A DNA stretch of 44,801 nucleotides from AC-32 sp038236705 (GTDB taxonomy: Bacteria; Actinomycetota; Thermoleophilia; Gaiellales; Gaiellaceae): positions 1-44,801 of the forward strand of contig JBBRZN010000017.1 of assembly GCA_038236705.1 (NCBI GenBank). Reading direction: 5' to 3'. The position numbers and the translations under genes were made by a program. Positions 7,780 to 15,013 of this stretch are shown here, piece after piece. The notes under the pieces are model-generated. The model made no database searches and was not told where the DNA came from. It saw only the letters and a program-made list of their open reading frames with translations. Every line of letters begins with the position of its first letter. Positions within the stretch are counted from its first letter, which is position 1.

Positions 7780-8628
7780 GTGCGCACGTTCCGCTACGTC
7801 GTTGCAGACGTCTTCACCGACAAGCCGCTGGCGGGGAACCAGCTCGCGGTCTTCACCGACGCCCGCGAGCTCGGCGCCGACGAGATGCAGTCTCTCGCGC
7901 GCGAGCTGAACTTCAGCGAAAGCGTCTTCGTGCTCCCACCCGAGGGCGACGGACACGCGCGAATGCGGATCTTCACGCCGACCGCCGAGGTGCCGTTCGC
8001 GGGGCACCCGACGCTCGGCTGCGCGTTCGTGCTTGCAGGGCCCCTACAGGTGCAGGAGATCCGGCTCGAGACGCTCTCGGGAGTCGTGCCCGTCGCGCTC
8101 GAGCGCGAGGGCGACAGGATCGTCTTCGGGCGAATGCAGCAGCCGTTGCCGACCTGGAGGCCGTTCGAGGACGAAGCGACGTTGCTCGAGGGGCTCGGGC
8201 TCGAGCGGCCAGAGCTGCCGGTCGAGCTCTACGACAACGGTATGCACCACGTGTACGTGGGCTTCACCTCAGCCGAGGACGTGGCGGCGCTGAAGCCTGA
8301 TCTCTCCGCGTTCGCAGACGCTCCAGCGGTGCTCGGCATCAACTGCTTTGCAGGCGGGGGCAGACACTGGAAGACGCGCATGTTCTCTCCGAGCGGTGGG
8401 TTCATGGAGGATCCGGCGACCGGTTCGGCGGCCGGTCCTCTCGCCGTCCACCTCGCCCGGCACGGGCGAATCGGCTTCGGCGAGGAGATCGAGATCTCGC
8501 AGGGCGCGGAGATCGGGCGGCCTTCAACGCTCTACGCTCGCGCCGACTGCTCGGCCGACCAGCTCGAGGCGGTTGAAGTCGGAGGCTCCGCGGTAATCGT
8601 CGCGCGCGGCGAGTTCCGCTTGCCCTAG
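7780..8628 (+). CDS. PhzF-family isomerase/epimerase
   Basis: The 282-residue protein has the two pseudo-symmetric halves of the PhzF/diaminopimelate-epimerase fold. Visible motifs are VFTDKPLAGNQLAVF, the NFSES segment whose Glu (about residue 47) is the catalytic residue in PhzF, FAGHPTLGCAFVL, and EDPATGSAAGPLAVHLARHG in the second half. The GTG start is supported by a TATCTT box six bases upstream. No other phenazine genes are present, so a general isomerase role is more likely than phenazine synthesis. It ends in TAG, part of a CTAG, and is directly followed by a palindrome at 8628-8642. Confidence 0.88.
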   Translation: MRTFRYVVADVFTDKPLAGNQLAVFTDARELGADEMQSLARELNFSESVFVLPPEGDGHARMRIFTPTAEVPFAGHPTLGCAFVLAGPLQVQEIRLETLSGVVPVALEREGDRIVFGRMQQPLPTWRPFEDEATLLEGLGLERPELPVELYDNGMHHVYVGFTSAEDVAALKPDLSAFADAPAVLGINCFAGGGRHWKTRMFSPSGGFMEDPATGSAAGPLAVHLARHGRIGFGEEIEISQGAEIGRPSTLYARADCSADQLEAVEVGGSAVIVARGEFRLP

Positions 8629-8712
8629 TAACAGACTGTTACAAGGGGGAGGAACCGCTAAACGCCCTCGCTACGACGAGCCTAGGCCTCCAAGTAACAG
8701 TCTGTTACTTGG
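8628..8712. repeat. Pair of inverted palindromes, REPIN-like doublet
   Basis: Two near-identical 15-bp palindromes, GTAACAGACTGTTAC (8628-8642) and GTAACAGTCTGTTAC (8694-8708), lie 66 bp apart, centre to centre. The middle base is A in one and T in the other, so the copies are in inverted orientation. The second extends to a 23-bp perfect palindrome at 8690-8712. They fill the gap between two convergent genes. There is no T-tract, so neither is a classical terminator. Each also resembles a TetR-type operator, but no promoter faces away from this gap. Confidence 0.7.
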
Positions 8713-8733
8713 AATCTCGGCCTGTGGTGGACG

Positions 8734-9123
8734 CTATGGGGCGAGTGAGAGAGCCTCGATTTCCGGCAGCTCGATCACGAGTGCCCGCCAGAAGAGGCCG
8801 CCGTCGGTGGAGAGGTAGAGGCGGTTGCGTGCGGCGTAGAGAACGACGTCGGGGTCGTCCTCGCCGATCGCGACGGCACGGCCTGCTGGAAGGCCGCCGC
8901 CGGACTCGCGCCACGTGCGGCCCGCATCGTTCGAGACCACGAGCGGCGGGCGGCGGTCGACCACGGCGACGACGGTGGATCCGCTCGCCGCCGCGGAGAC
9001 GAGTAGCGGGAGCGACAGCTCGACCTGAGGCGGCTCCACCGGGACGTCCACGAGGCCGAGCACCACTTCCTCCTCGAGGTCGACCTCGAACACGCCGTCC
9101 ACGGTGCGAACGAGGGCCCTCAC
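8734..9123 (-). CDS. Asp-box (BNR-like) beta-propeller protein, small
   Basis: This 129-residue protein contains two Asp-box motifs of the S-x-D-x-G-x-x-W type: SNDAGRTW (about residue 64) and STDGGLFW (about residue 105). Such motifs occur in sialidases, plant photosystem-assembly factors and many uncharacterised propeller proteins. The length allows only two or three blades, so it may be a fragment-sized member or may oligomerise. No signal peptide is seen. It is the last gene of the molybdate-transport operon and overlaps the PfkB stop by 4 nt. Function unknown. Confidence 0.65.
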   Translation of the reverse strand: MRALVRTVDGVFEVDLEEEVVLGLVDVPVEPPQVELSLPLLVSAAASGSTVVAVVDRRPPLVVSNDAGRTWRESGGGLPAGRAVAIGEDDPDVVLYAARNRLYLSTDGGLFWRALVIELPEIEALSLAP

Positions 9124-9920
9124 CTCAGCCTCCGATCGAGCAATCCGGCCACAAGCGCGGTCGCGCGGCCGGCGGCTGCCGTTGGCGCATGGCCGGTCGA
9201 GCGCGAGGCGAGGTAGGCCGCCGCGAACGCGTCACCGGCGCCGGTGGGGTCGATCCCGCCTCCCACCGGCCGCGCGAGAACCCGCTCCAGCTTCCCGTCG
9301 GCGAGCACGAGCGACCCCTGCGAGCCCTGCGTGACCACGACCTCGGGAACCCCAAGCGAACGGAGCGCGTCCTCGTCCGGCTCCCCGACGAGCGCGCGGG
9401 CCTCTTCCTCGGCAAGCTTGAGGATCGAAACGTGGCGCAGCACTTCCGGGTCGTAGCCGCCGTCGAGCTCCAGCGGCCCTGTCCGTGCCGGCCGCACGAG
9501 GCCCTGGCCGTCGAACGAGACGCGCCGGTCGCGGGCCAGCGCAGCCAGCGTCTCGGCCGGGAAATCCGACCGGGCCAGCGCGCCGACGTGCACCCACTCC
9601 GCGCGCTCGAGCCCGTACAGGTTGGCGGTCGTCCACGGGTCGCCGAGCGCGTCCACGGTCATCACGCGCCGGTCGCCGTCGTAGCGGAACGAGAACGCCG
9701 CGGTCGAGGAGCCGCCGCGCCAGAGCACCGGCAGCCCGAGCCGCACGAGCGGGAGCAGCAGCGAATCGCGGTCGTTCTCCGCGCACTTCGCCCCGACGAG
9801 CGCGGGCCGGCCGAGGACCCGCAGCGCGCGGGCGGCATGGAAGGGCGCTCCGCCGGCGCGCGCCGGCCCCCCGTCAACGAGGTCGCGTGAGAGGTTCCCG
9901 ACGACTGCCAGCGGCCGCAC
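9120..9920 (-). CDS. PfkB-family carbohydrate/nucleoside kinase
   Basis: The 266-residue protein belongs to the ribokinase (PfkB) fold. The C-terminal motif DPTGAGDAFAAAYLASR (about residues 225-241) supplies the anion hole and catalytic aspartate. The N-terminus MRPLAVVGNLSRDLVDGG and the following GGAPFHAARALRVLG match the first PfkB signature region. It phosphorylates a sugar, nucleoside or vitamin precursor; the sequence does not say which. It overlaps the NCS1 permease gene by 47 nt, which suggests it acts on whatever that permease imports, for example a nucleoside or hydroxymethylpyrimidine-like compound. That link is inference. Confidence 0.85.
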   Translation of the reverse strand: MRPLAVVGNLSRDLVDGGPARAGGAPFHAARALRVLGRPALVGAKCAENDRDSLLLPLVRLGLPVLWRGGSSTAAFSFRYDGDRRVMTVDALGDPWTTANLYGLERAEWVHVGALARSDFPAETLAALARDRRVSFDGQGLVRPARTGPLELDGGYDPEVLRHVSILKLAEEEARALVGEPDEDALRSLGVPEVVVTQGSQGSLVLADGKLERVLARPVGGGIDPTGAGDAFAAAYLASRSTGHAPTAAAGRATALVAGLLDRRLR

Positions 9921-11235
9921 GGCGCGAATCTATCCAGGCTGCGAGCAGCGTCAGGCCGAAGGCGGCGGCGAAGCTCGGCAGCGAGGCCGTCAGGCGTGCA
10001 TGCCCGGGGTTCAGGTGCTCGACGAGATCGGTCCACCAGCTCGGGCCCTGCGGCGAGAGCCACTGGTAGAGCGCGAAGCCAACGACCCAGGCCGCGAGCC
10101 GCTCGATGCGCACCGCGGGGCCATTGAAGATGTCCTGCTCCGAGTAGTGCGCCCCGCGCACGAGCCAGTCCGCCAGCAACACCGCGAGGAGCGGCACGAA
10201 GACCGAGCCGAGCAGGTAGAGAAAGGTGAGGTAGTTGCCGAGGTCGATCGCGATCGCGCCGCCGGTGGCAGTCGCGGCGACGAGCACGATCAGCACCCGC
10301 TGGGAGGCCCGCGGCAGGATGTTCTGGAGCGAGACCGCGGTCGAGTAGATGTCGGCGAAGGCCTCGTCGCTCTCGTCCACGGTCAGCATCAGCAGCGCGA
10401 TCACCGCCAGGACGCTGCCGGTCGCCACCACGTTCGGGATCTGCGTCGGCTCGCTCAGGTTGCGCGAGAGCACGAGCAGCGTGCCCAGGCCGAAGCACCA
10501 GAGCGTCGGCAGCAGGTAGCCGACCCCGGTGCCCAGGAACCCGCTGCGCCGGTCGCGCGCGAAGCGCGTGTAGTCGGCGGCGAGCGGCGTCCAGGAGATG
10601 ATGCTCGCCAGCACGAGGTCGATCCCCTGGCCGAGCGAGACGCCGCCCTCGCCGCCCTGGCGCCAGAGCTGGTGGAGATCCGCCTTGTCGAGCGCCCACC
10701 AGGTCAGGTAGACGATCGACGCGGCGACCGCCCAGACGGCGAACTTGCGCAGGTAGCGGCGGATGAACCCGATCGGCCCGAGCAGGCCCAGCCCGAGCGA
10801 GATCGCGCCGAAGACGAGGGCCCACACCCAGCGCTCGCGGAAGCCGAAGATCCGGTCGGAGAGCGCTGCGGCGGCGCTCGAGATGATGATCAGCTCGAAG
10901 GTCGACCAGCCGAGGTTCTGGGCGACGTTGAGCACGGTCGGGGCGTAGGAGCCCCGCCTGCCCAGAGGCGCCCGCAGCAGCACCATCCCGGGGACGCGCG
11001 AGTCCGCGCCGACCGCTCCCGCGAGGCCGAGCAGGACATTGCCGGCGATCGCGCCGACCACGATCGCCACGAGCGCCTGCTTGAGCGAGAGCATCGGCAC
11101 GAGGCCGGCGGCGGCGGCGATCACCAGCAGGCTGACCGAGAGGTTGCCCCAGAGCAGGGTCAGGTCAAGGAGGCCGAGCACGCGCAGCCGCTCCGGCACG
11201 GGCGTGATCCCCCAGGAAGGCGTGCGTTCGTCCAC
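9874..11235 (-). CDS. NCS1-family permease (cytosine/purine/pyrimidine-type)
   Basis: This 453-residue membrane protein has about twelve helices. It shows the NCS1 opening (LTLLWGNLSVSLLVIAAAAG), VPGMVLLRAPLGRRGSYAP in the region after helix 2, NLGWSTFELIII in helix 3, and SWTPLAADYTRFARD near helix 6. The length and WGNLSVS helix are close to the CytX branch, which is thought to move hydroxymethylpyrimidine, but purine or allantoin transport is equally open. It starts 12 bp after ModC and ends inside the PfkB gene, so it is embedded in the molybdate operon. There is no room upstream for a TPP riboswitch. Confidence 0.85.
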   Translation of the reverse strand: MDERTPSWGITPVPERLRVLGLLDLTLLWGNLSVSLLVIAAAAGLVPMLSLKQALVAIVVGAIAGNVLLGLAGAVGADSRVPGMVLLRAPLGRRGSYAPTVLNVAQNLGWSTFELIIISSAAAALSDRIFGFRERWVWALVFGAISLGLGLLGPIGFIRRYLRKFAVWAVAASIVYLTWWALDKADLHQLWRQGGEGGVSLGQGIDLVLASIISWTPLAADYTRFARDRRSGFLGTGVGYLLPTLWCFGLGTLLVLSRNLSEPTQIPNVVATGSVLAVIALLMLTVDESDEAFADIYSTAVSLQNILPRASQRVLIVLVAATATGGAIAIDLGNYLTFLYLLGSVFVPLLAVLLADWLVRGAHYSEQDIFNGPAVRIERLAAWVVGFALYQWLSPQGPSWWTDLVEHLNPGHARLTASLPSFAAAFGLTLLAAWIDSRRAAAGSRREPLTRPR

Positions 11236-11247
11236 CGGCGTGGCAGG

Positions 11248-12270
11248 CTAGCGGGAGCCGAGTACCCGCGCGCCGGTCGCCTTGAAGCTCGCGACCACCG
11301 GCTCGCCGACGCGCAAGCCCAGCCGCTCGGCCGACGCAGCGGTCACCTCCGCGGTCAGCGGGCCGACCCGCACGCGCACGCGATTGCCTAGCGCGACGAG
11401 CTCCTCGACGGTGCCGTGGACGTGATTTCGGCTCGAGTCGTCGCCGGCAGTGTGCGCGAGCGTGATCTCCCACGGGTAGACGAGCAGCGCCACATCGCCG
11501 CTCCCTTCGTCGGTCGAGAGGACGCGGGTACCGTCGTCGAGCTCGACCTCAGTCAGGCCGTCCTCACGACGTTCGGCCCGGCCGAAGAGCAGATTGCCTC
11601 CGACGAGGTCGGCAACGAACGTTGTCGCGGGTGCGGTCAGCAGTTCCTTCGGCGTGCCGAGCTGGACGAGCCGCCCGTCCACCAGGACGCCGACCCGGCC
11701 GGCCAGCGCTACCGCGTCCGCGTAGTCGTGCGTGACCAGGAGCGTCGGCAGGCCGAGCTCGCGCAGCAGGCCCCGCAGGTACGACCGCACCCCTGTGCGC
11801 ATCGGGGCGTCGAGGGCGGCGAGCGGCTCGTCGAGCAGGAGCACCTTCGGCTCTCGCGCGAACGCGCGGGCGAGCGCGACCCGCTGACGCTCGCCGCCGG
11901 AAAGCTCGCGCGGCCGCGTCCCGGCGAGCGCGCCGATGCCGAGCCGCTCGAGGGCGTCCTCGACCGGCCCGCGGGCCCCGAAGCGGACGTTCTCCTCGAC
12001 GGAGAGGTGCGGGAAGAGTGCGTAGTCTTGGAAGACGAGCCCCACCGACCGCTCCTCCGGCGGGAGGTCGATCCCGGCTTCGGAGTCGAACCAGGTCTCG
12101 CCGCCTGCGGAGATGCGGCCGCGCGAGGGCCGGACGAGCCCCGCGATTGCGCGCAGCAGCGTCGTCTTCCCCGCTCCCGAGGGCCCGACGAGCGCGAGGG
12201 TCTCCGCGCCCGTCTCGAGGCTCAGCTCGAGCGCGAAGGAGCGAAGCGGAACGGTGAGATCGAGCTCCAC
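11248..12270 (-). CDS. modC: Molybdate ABC transporter ATP-binding protein ModC
   Basis: The 340-residue ATPase couples ATP hydrolysis to molybdate import with ModB and ModA. Motifs are Walker A GPSGAGKTT (about residues 29-37), Q-loop VFQDYALFPHLSVEENV, signature LSGGERQRVALARA and Walker B VLLLDEPLAALD. The C-terminal third has a TOBE (molybdate-binding-like) domain, with NHVHGTVEELVALGNRVRVRVG. It starts with GTG inside the end of modB (49-nt overlap). Sulfate and iron importers have similar ATPases, but the neighbouring HTH-TOBE regulator and ModA support molybdate or tungstate. Confidence 0.9.
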   Translation of the reverse strand: MELDLTVPLRSFALELSLETGAETLALVGPSGAGKTTLLRAIAGLVRPSRGRISAGGETWFDSEAGIDLPPEERSVGLVFQDYALFPHLSVEENVRFGARGPVEDALERLGIGALAGTRPRELSGGERQRVALARAFAREPKVLLLDEPLAALDAPMRTGVRSYLRGLLRELGLPTLLVTHDYADAVALAGRVGVLVDGRLVQLGTPKELLTAPATTFVADLVGGNLLFGRAERREDGLTEVELDDGTRVLSTDEGSGDVALLVYPWEITLAHTAGDDSSRNHVHGTVEELVALGNRVRVRVGPLTAEVTAASAERLGLRVGEPVVASFKATGARVLGSR

Positions 12271-13037
12271 GAGGGGAGCAGCTTGACTGCTACGAGGATC
12301 GCGACGCTGACGAGGACGAGCAACGCGCCGATCGCGATCGCGGCGTCGAAGTCCTGGTCGAGCTGCCCGTAGATCGCGAGCGGCAGGGTCTGGGTGTAGC
12401 CGCGCAGGCTCCCCGCGAACATGATCGTCGCGCCGAACTCGCCGAGGCCGCGCGCGAACGCGAGCGAGGAGCCGACGGCGAGCCCCGGCGCGGCAAGGGG
12501 CAGGGCCACGCGGCGGAAGGTCCGTAGGGGGCCGGCGCCGAGCGTCCGCGCCGCCGCCAGCAGGTCCGGGTCGACCGACTGGAAGGACGCGATCGCCTGC
12601 CGCAGGTAGAAAGGGCTCGCGACGAAGATCACCGCGAGCACGACTGCGGTCTGCGTGAACGCGACGGTGAAGCCGAAGGCCGAGAGCGTCCCGCCGAGGA
12701 GCCCCCGGCTGCCGAACGCGGCGAGCAGTGCGATCCCCGCGACCGCGGGCGGGAGCACGAGCGGCAGGTCGATTGCCCCGATCAACGCTTCGCGCCCGGG
12801 GAAGCGCTTCGTCGCGAGCAGGTAGGCCACGGGGGTGCCGACAGCGAGGATGAAGGCGTGCGCGATCGCGCTCGTCTCGAGGCTGACGACGAGCGCGTCC
12901 CGCACCACGCGGCTACCGAGCTCACTGACGAGCGTCCCCGGCGGCACCCGCAGGAACAGTGCGAGCAGCGGCAGGAGCAGGAACCCGAGCGCGAGCGTCC
13001 CCGCCACGGCGAGCAGCAGGTCGAAGCCGCGCCTCAC
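12222..13037 (-). CDS. modB: Molybdate ABC transporter permease ModB
   Basis: The 271-residue permease has five to six helices with the binding-protein-dependent transport signature: AARTLGAGPLRTFRRVALPLAAPGL (EAA loop) followed by FARGLGEFGATIMFAGSLRG, a sequence highly typical of ModB and CysT permeases. The GTG at 13037 overlaps the modA stop as GTGA and starts just ahead of the first helix; a longer upstream frame would lie inside modA. It forms the membrane channel for ModA-delivered oxyanion. Confidence 0.9.
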   Translation of the reverse strand: MRRGFDLLLAVAGTLALGFLLLPLLALFLRVPPGTLVSELGSRVVRDALVVSLETSAIAHAFILAVGTPVAYLLATKRFPGREALIGAIDLPLVLPPAVAGIALLAAFGSRGLLGGTLSAFGFTVAFTQTAVVLAVIFVASPFYLRQAIASFQSVDPDLLAAARTLGAGPLRTFRRVALPLAAPGLAVGSSLAFARGLGEFGATIMFAGSLRGYTQTLPLAIYGQLDQDFDAAIAIGALLVLVSVAILVAVKLLPSWSSISPFRFAPSRSS

Positions 13038-13774
13038 GGCAGCCCGAAGCCGTGGGCGTGAAGAGCGGCGCGACCCCGCGGATCGGTCACGAGCGCGACG
13101 AACGCCTCCGCCGCGTCGCGGTGCTTCGCGTCGCGCACGACGGCCAGCTCGTAGCGCACAGTCGGCTGGAAGAGCCGCCCGATCTCGAGCGGGCTCACCT
13201 TGTCCGCCACCGGCTTCACGTCGGTCGCGTAAACGAGCCCGGCGTCGGCCTCTCCGAGGGCCACCTTGCTCACGACGCCCTTCACGTCCTGCTCCTCGCT
13301 GACGATGCGCGCCCGCGGGCATTTGCCTGGTTGCGGCTGGAGGATCGAGCGGCAGAAGCGATCGAGCACCTTGCGGGCGTAGTCGCCGACGGGCACGCCC
13401 TCGGCGCCGAGCACGAGCTTCACGCCCGGCTTCATCAGCGAGCCGAGGTCGGTCACGTTGCCGGGGTTGTCCTTCGGGACGATCAGGACGAGCGAGTTCG
13501 TCGCAAACACGCGCGGCCGCTCGACGAGCTTCTCGCGGTAGAGCCGCTCCGGGTACTTCGGGCTCGCCGAGGCGTAGACGTCGGCTTTCGCGCCCTGCTC
13601 GAGCTGGAAGGCGAGCTCGTCCGAGCCGGCGAAGGTGGCCTTGGCCTTGGGCTCGAGCTGCTGGAAGACCTCGGTGAGCGAGGAGGCTGCCAACAGGCGC
13701 AGGGCGCCGTCACCGTCGCCGCCGCAGCCGGTCAGCAGCAGCGCTCCCACGGTCAGCGCCGCAAATCGGGTCAC
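13034..13774 (-). CDS. modA: Molybdate-binding lipoprotein ModA
   Basis: This 246-residue solute-binding protein has a lipoprotein signal (ALTVGALLLTGCGG, lipobox L-T-G-C, about residues 5-18) and the ModA opening LRLLAASSLTEVFQQL. Later family segments are SDELAFQLEQGAKADVYASAS, LVLIVPKDNPGNV and KVALGEADAGLVYATDV. It captures molybdate or tungstate outside the membrane. The GTG start overlaps the regulator stop as GTGA. Two extra cysteines (in RFCRS and GKCPRAR) could form a disulfide. Molybdate is favoured over tungstate by context only. Confidence 0.9.
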   Translation of the reverse strand: MTRFAALTVGALLLTGCGGDGDGALRLLAASSLTEVFQQLEPKAKATFAGSDELAFQLEQGAKADVYASASPKYPERLYREKLVERPRVFATNSLVLIVPKDNPGNVTDLGSLMKPGVKLVLGAEGVPVGDYARKVLDRFCRSILQPQPGKCPRARIVSEEQDVKGVVSKVALGEADAGLVYATDVKPVADKVSPLEIGRLFQPTVRYELAVVRDAKHRDAAEAFVALVTDPRGRAALHAHGFGLP

Positions 13775-14139
13775 CGCTCGATCAGCACGGAGGTCGCCTT
13801 CACGATCGCGGTCGCGGGCTCGCCGGGCCGCAGTTCCAGCGCCTCCGCTGCCTCGCGCGTGATCACCGCGACGACGCGGAACGGGCCTGCCTCCAGCTCG
13901 ACCTGGGCCAGCAGGCCCTCGATCTTCAACTCGCGCACGACGCCTCGAAAGCGGTTGCGCGCCGAGAGGCCGTGCTCGCCGCCGAGCGCTCGTAACCGCT
14001 CGATCTCGGAGTCCGGCACGAGCCGCCGGTTCGCCTGGTCGCGGCGGGTCCGGATCCGGCCCTGCCGGTCCCACCGGCGCACCGTGTCCACGCTCACGCC
14101 GAGCAGCCGGGCAGCCTCGCCGATGCTGTGATTCTGCAT
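13771..14139 (-). CDS. HTH-TOBE molybdate-responsive regulator
   Basis: The protein has an N-terminal MerR/excisionase-like helix-turn-helix (IGEAARLLGVSVDTVRRWDRQGRI, about residues 5-28) and a C-terminal TOBE/molbindin domain (about 60-122: NRFRGVVRELKIEGLLAQVELEAG and ITREAAEALELRPGEPATAIVKATSV). That pairing is a compact alternative to ModE: the TOBE part binds oxyanion and the HTH binds DNA. It is first in the operon with modABC, so it probably represses it when molybdate is plentiful. Two starts are possible, ATG 14139 (122 aa) or GTG 14145 (124 aa). Both fall inside a tandem 11-bp repeat that could be its own operator. Confidence 0.85.
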   Translation of the reverse strand: MQNHSIGEAARLLGVSVDTVRRWDRQGRIRTRRDQANRRLVPDSEIERLRALGGEHGLSARNRFRGVVRELKIEGLLAQVELEAGPFRVVAVITREAAEALELRPGEPATAIVKATSVLIER

Positions 14140-14155
14140 AGGCACTGCATAGGCA
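14134..14155. repeat. Tandem 11-bp repeat over the regulator start
   Basis: CTGCATAGGCA occurs twice, back to back, at 14134-14144 and 14145-14155. It covers the start codon of the HTH-TOBE gene and the divergent region towards the oxidase operon. An 11-bp period puts both copies on one face of the helix, so an operator is plausible. Confidence 0.6.
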
Positions 14156-14199
14156 CGTTATCGCGTTCAAGCAGCGGCGGCAGGGGAAACACCTCAGGC

Positions 14200-14385
14200 G
14201 TGGACGAGCTCAAGGAGTACCTGGTCGGGCTGCGCCGCCATTTCCGCCGGCGCCTCGACGAGGCGGCCGAGGGGCCCGGCGCCGAGCTCGTCGATCTGAG
14301 CGTTGTCGAGACGACCGTCTCCGAGGCGATCGAGGAGATCGAGCGAGCCTCGCGCGAGCTCTCCGTGGCGGAGACCGCGCGCTGA
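14200..14385 (+). CDS. Small helical protein (61 aa) heading the oxidase operon
   Basis: Unrecognised family. The sequence VDELKEYLVGLRRHFRRR is followed by LVDLSVVETTVSEAIEEIERASRELS. It is strongly amphipathic and likely a helical hairpin or coiled coil, with no membrane segment. The GTG at 14200 is preferred over an upstream in-frame start at 14128, which would lie inside the divergent regulator. A purine-rich AGGGGAAA lies upstream. Its stop is one base before the ATG of the oxidase subunit II gene, so it is co-transcribed. It may be an assembly or regulatory factor for the oxidase; that is speculation. Confidence 0.55.
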   Translation: MDELKEYLVGLRRHFRRRLDEAAEGPGAELVDLSVVETTVSEAIEEIERASRELSVAETAR

Positions 14386-14386
14386 A

Positions 14387-15013
14387 ATGGCCCTGGCCTC
14401 GGACACTCGGCACGAGTTCGCAGGCCTCTTCTCGCTCTACGAGTGGGTAACGATCGTGACCGCGGCGGTGGTCTTTGCCGTCGTGCTCTTCGCGGCGGTG
14501 CGCTACCGCCGTCGTCCCGGCCGCGAGCCCTCGGCCCGCACCGAGGCGAACCTCGTCGAGCTCGTGTTCGCCCTCGTCCTTGCGGGCGTGATCGTCGTTC
14601 TCGTCCACGGCACCTTCACGACCGAGAACCGCGTCGACGCGATCGCCGCCGGCGTGCAGCGGCACGTCGAGGTGACCGCCTTCAAGTGGGGCTGGCGCTT
14701 CACCTACGCCGGGACCGGGGTGAGCGTCGTGGGCGACAACGAGCGCCCGCCGACGCTGCACCTGCCGGCCGGCGAGCCGATCGTCTTCGTCCAGCGCTCC
14801 CGCGACGTCGTCCACTCGTTCTGGGTGCCGGCACTGCGCTTCAAGCGCGACGTCTGGCCCGACGCCACGACCCGGTTCGAGCTCACCGTCGAGCGCCCCG
14901 GGACCTACGACGGCGCCTGCGCCGAGTTCTGCGGCCTGCACCACACCGACATGACCTTCAGGGTCGTGGCCGAGAGCCGCGCGAAGTTCGAGAAGTGGCT
15001 GGCCTCCCGATGA
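14387..15013 (+). CDS. ctaC: Cytochrome c oxidase subunit II (CuA)
   Basis: The 208-residue protein has two N-terminal helices (WVTIVTAAVVFAVVLFAAV and ELVFALVLAGVIVVLV) and a periplasmic cupredoxin domain. The binuclear CuA ligands are all present: His in DVVHSFWVP, then the C-x-E-x-C-G-x-x-H-x-x-M pattern in CAEFCGLHHTDM. FKWGWRFTY is the usual electron-entry tryptophan region. There is no fused cytochrome c domain, so this is not a caa3-type subunit. It accepts electrons from cytochrome c, probably the QcrC protein encoded downstream. The start is one base after the previous stop. Confidence 0.93.
   Translation: MALASDTRHEFAGLFSLYEWVTIVTAAVVFAVVLFAAVRYRRRPGREPSARTEANLVELVFALVLAGVIVVLVHGTFTTENRVDAIAAGVQRHVEVTAFKWGWRFTYAGTGVSVVGDNERPPTLHLPAGEPIVFVQRSRDVVHSFWVPALRFKRDVWPDATTRFELTVERPGTYDGACAEFCGLHHTDMTFRVVAESRAKFEKWLASR

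Noticed and set aside
8628..8712. Classical rho-independent terminators
   Set aside because: The palindromes have no loop-compatible odd arm spacing with a following T-run on either strand; a repeat or operator fits better.
11236..11247. TPP riboswitch before the NCS1 permease gene
   Set aside because: Only 12 bp separate it from modC, far too little for a riboswitch.
14387..15013. caa3-type subunit II with fused cytochrome c
   Set aside because: The protein ends just after the CuA domain and has no CxxCH motif.
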